Source of the DNA: CAYWTS01 sp964461265
GTDB taxonomy: Bacteria > Bacteroidota > Ignavibacteria > Tepidaquicellales > OLB5
Assembly (NCBI GenBank): GCA_964461265.1
Contig: CAYWTS010000006.1
Coordinates: forward strand, 1-64,000
Reading direction: 5' to 3'
DNA: 64,000 nt
The translations under genes and the position numbers were made by a program. Shown here piece by piece: positions 63,940 to 64,000 of this stretch (the first letter of the stretch is position 1; each line of letters begins with the position of its first letter). The notes under the pieces were generated by a model that worked only from the letters and a program-made list of their open reading frames with translations, was not told the DNA's origin and ran no database searches.

Positions 63940-64000
63940 TTGAATATCAAAAAAGATTTAAATCCTCAGCAAATAGCAGCAGTCGAACAGCTTGAAGGTC
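63940..64000 (+). CDS. UvrD/PcrA-type DNA helicase, first 20 codons only
   Basis: From TTG 63940 the frame reads MNIKKDLNPQQIAAVEQLEG and runs off the window. This is the Q-motif region (LNxxQxxAV...GP) that opens superfamily 1 helicases such as UvrD, PcrA and Rep, which unwind DNA in repair and replication. Start TTG is inferred because no ATG lies near; the coding frame is otherwise clear. It follows the terminator at 63890, so it begins a new transcript. The rest of the gene, including the Walker motifs, lies outside the window, and UvrD versus PcrA cannot be decided. Confidence 0.7.
   Translation, partial: MNIKKDLNPQQIAAVEQLEG

Overview
The window looks like a chromosomal scaffold from a Gram-negative bacterium of the Bacteroidota/Chlorobiota group, most probably Ignavibacteria. 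The inference rests on type IX secretion (T9SS) genes porU and porV, on several secreted proteins ending in the NYPNPFNPxT-type C-terminal sorting domain (CTD), on promoters of the TTG / TAnnTTTG kind, on AT-rich sequence with weak Shine-Dalgarno sites, and on heptose/LPS and TonB functions that require an outer membrane. A run of exactly 100 N at 24939-25038 inside tatC marks a scaffold join. No rRNA, tRNA, CRISPR array, prophage or intact transposase was found.

Layout. 110-5601 (+): an unknown gene, a lipoprotein resembling a YtcJ amidohydrolase but without its metal ligands, then prmC, dtd, an outer-membrane protein, a site-2 protease and a DUF1232 protein, mostly overlapping. 5658-32296 (-): a GT2 glycosyltransferase; a debris-filled gap with an inverted repeat and a dead CTD; porU-porV plus an M6-protease-like secreted protein whose catalytic motif is lost; a GT9 heptosyltransferase, deoxynucleoside kinase, folK, folB, and sucD with a lysine-rich tail; a frameshifted SBBP-repeat secreted protein; a polyprenyl synthase; tatC broken by the gap; a Doc toxin with an unusual partner; glyA; a FadL-like porin; a lipoprotein; gmhB and glgA.

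32493-47391: a subtilase gene with two frameshifts, one at a run of nine C; two paralogous lipoproteins with nearly identical leaders but diverged bodies; hutI; small unknown genes; DinB-like and SDR proteins; a PNGase F-like secreted protein; an ankyrin lipoprotein; an F420-type reductase homologue; an acyl-CoA carboxylase beta subunit; and bifunctional ftcD. Three copies of a 130-150 bp miniature inverted-repeat element lie here. hutI and ftcD are two steps of histidine breakdown.

47500-64000 (mostly +): a CDGSH protein; then nikR, an ECF transporter S component, a cupin and a TonB-dependent receptor, with a perfect NikR-type operator (GTGTTAC-N13-GTAACAC) lying on the nikR promoter, a candidate nickel-controlled uptake locus. 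Next come an S9 peptidase and lysA (-), two translationally coupled T9SS cargo proteins (M14 carboxypeptidase and FG-GAP protein), an unknown gene, an unknown protein beside fumarylacetoacetase (tyrosine breakdown), a GT39 glycosyltransferase, an alpha/beta hydrolase, and the first 20 codons of a UvrD/PcrA-type helicase cut by the window edge.

Themes: secretion through T9SS with many cargo genes in the same window; LPS/heptose assembly; amino-acid breakdown feeding central metabolism; and many small palindromic repeats, some inside coding sequence. Several genes are degenerate or frameshifted, and assembly error cannot be excluded for the frameshifts.
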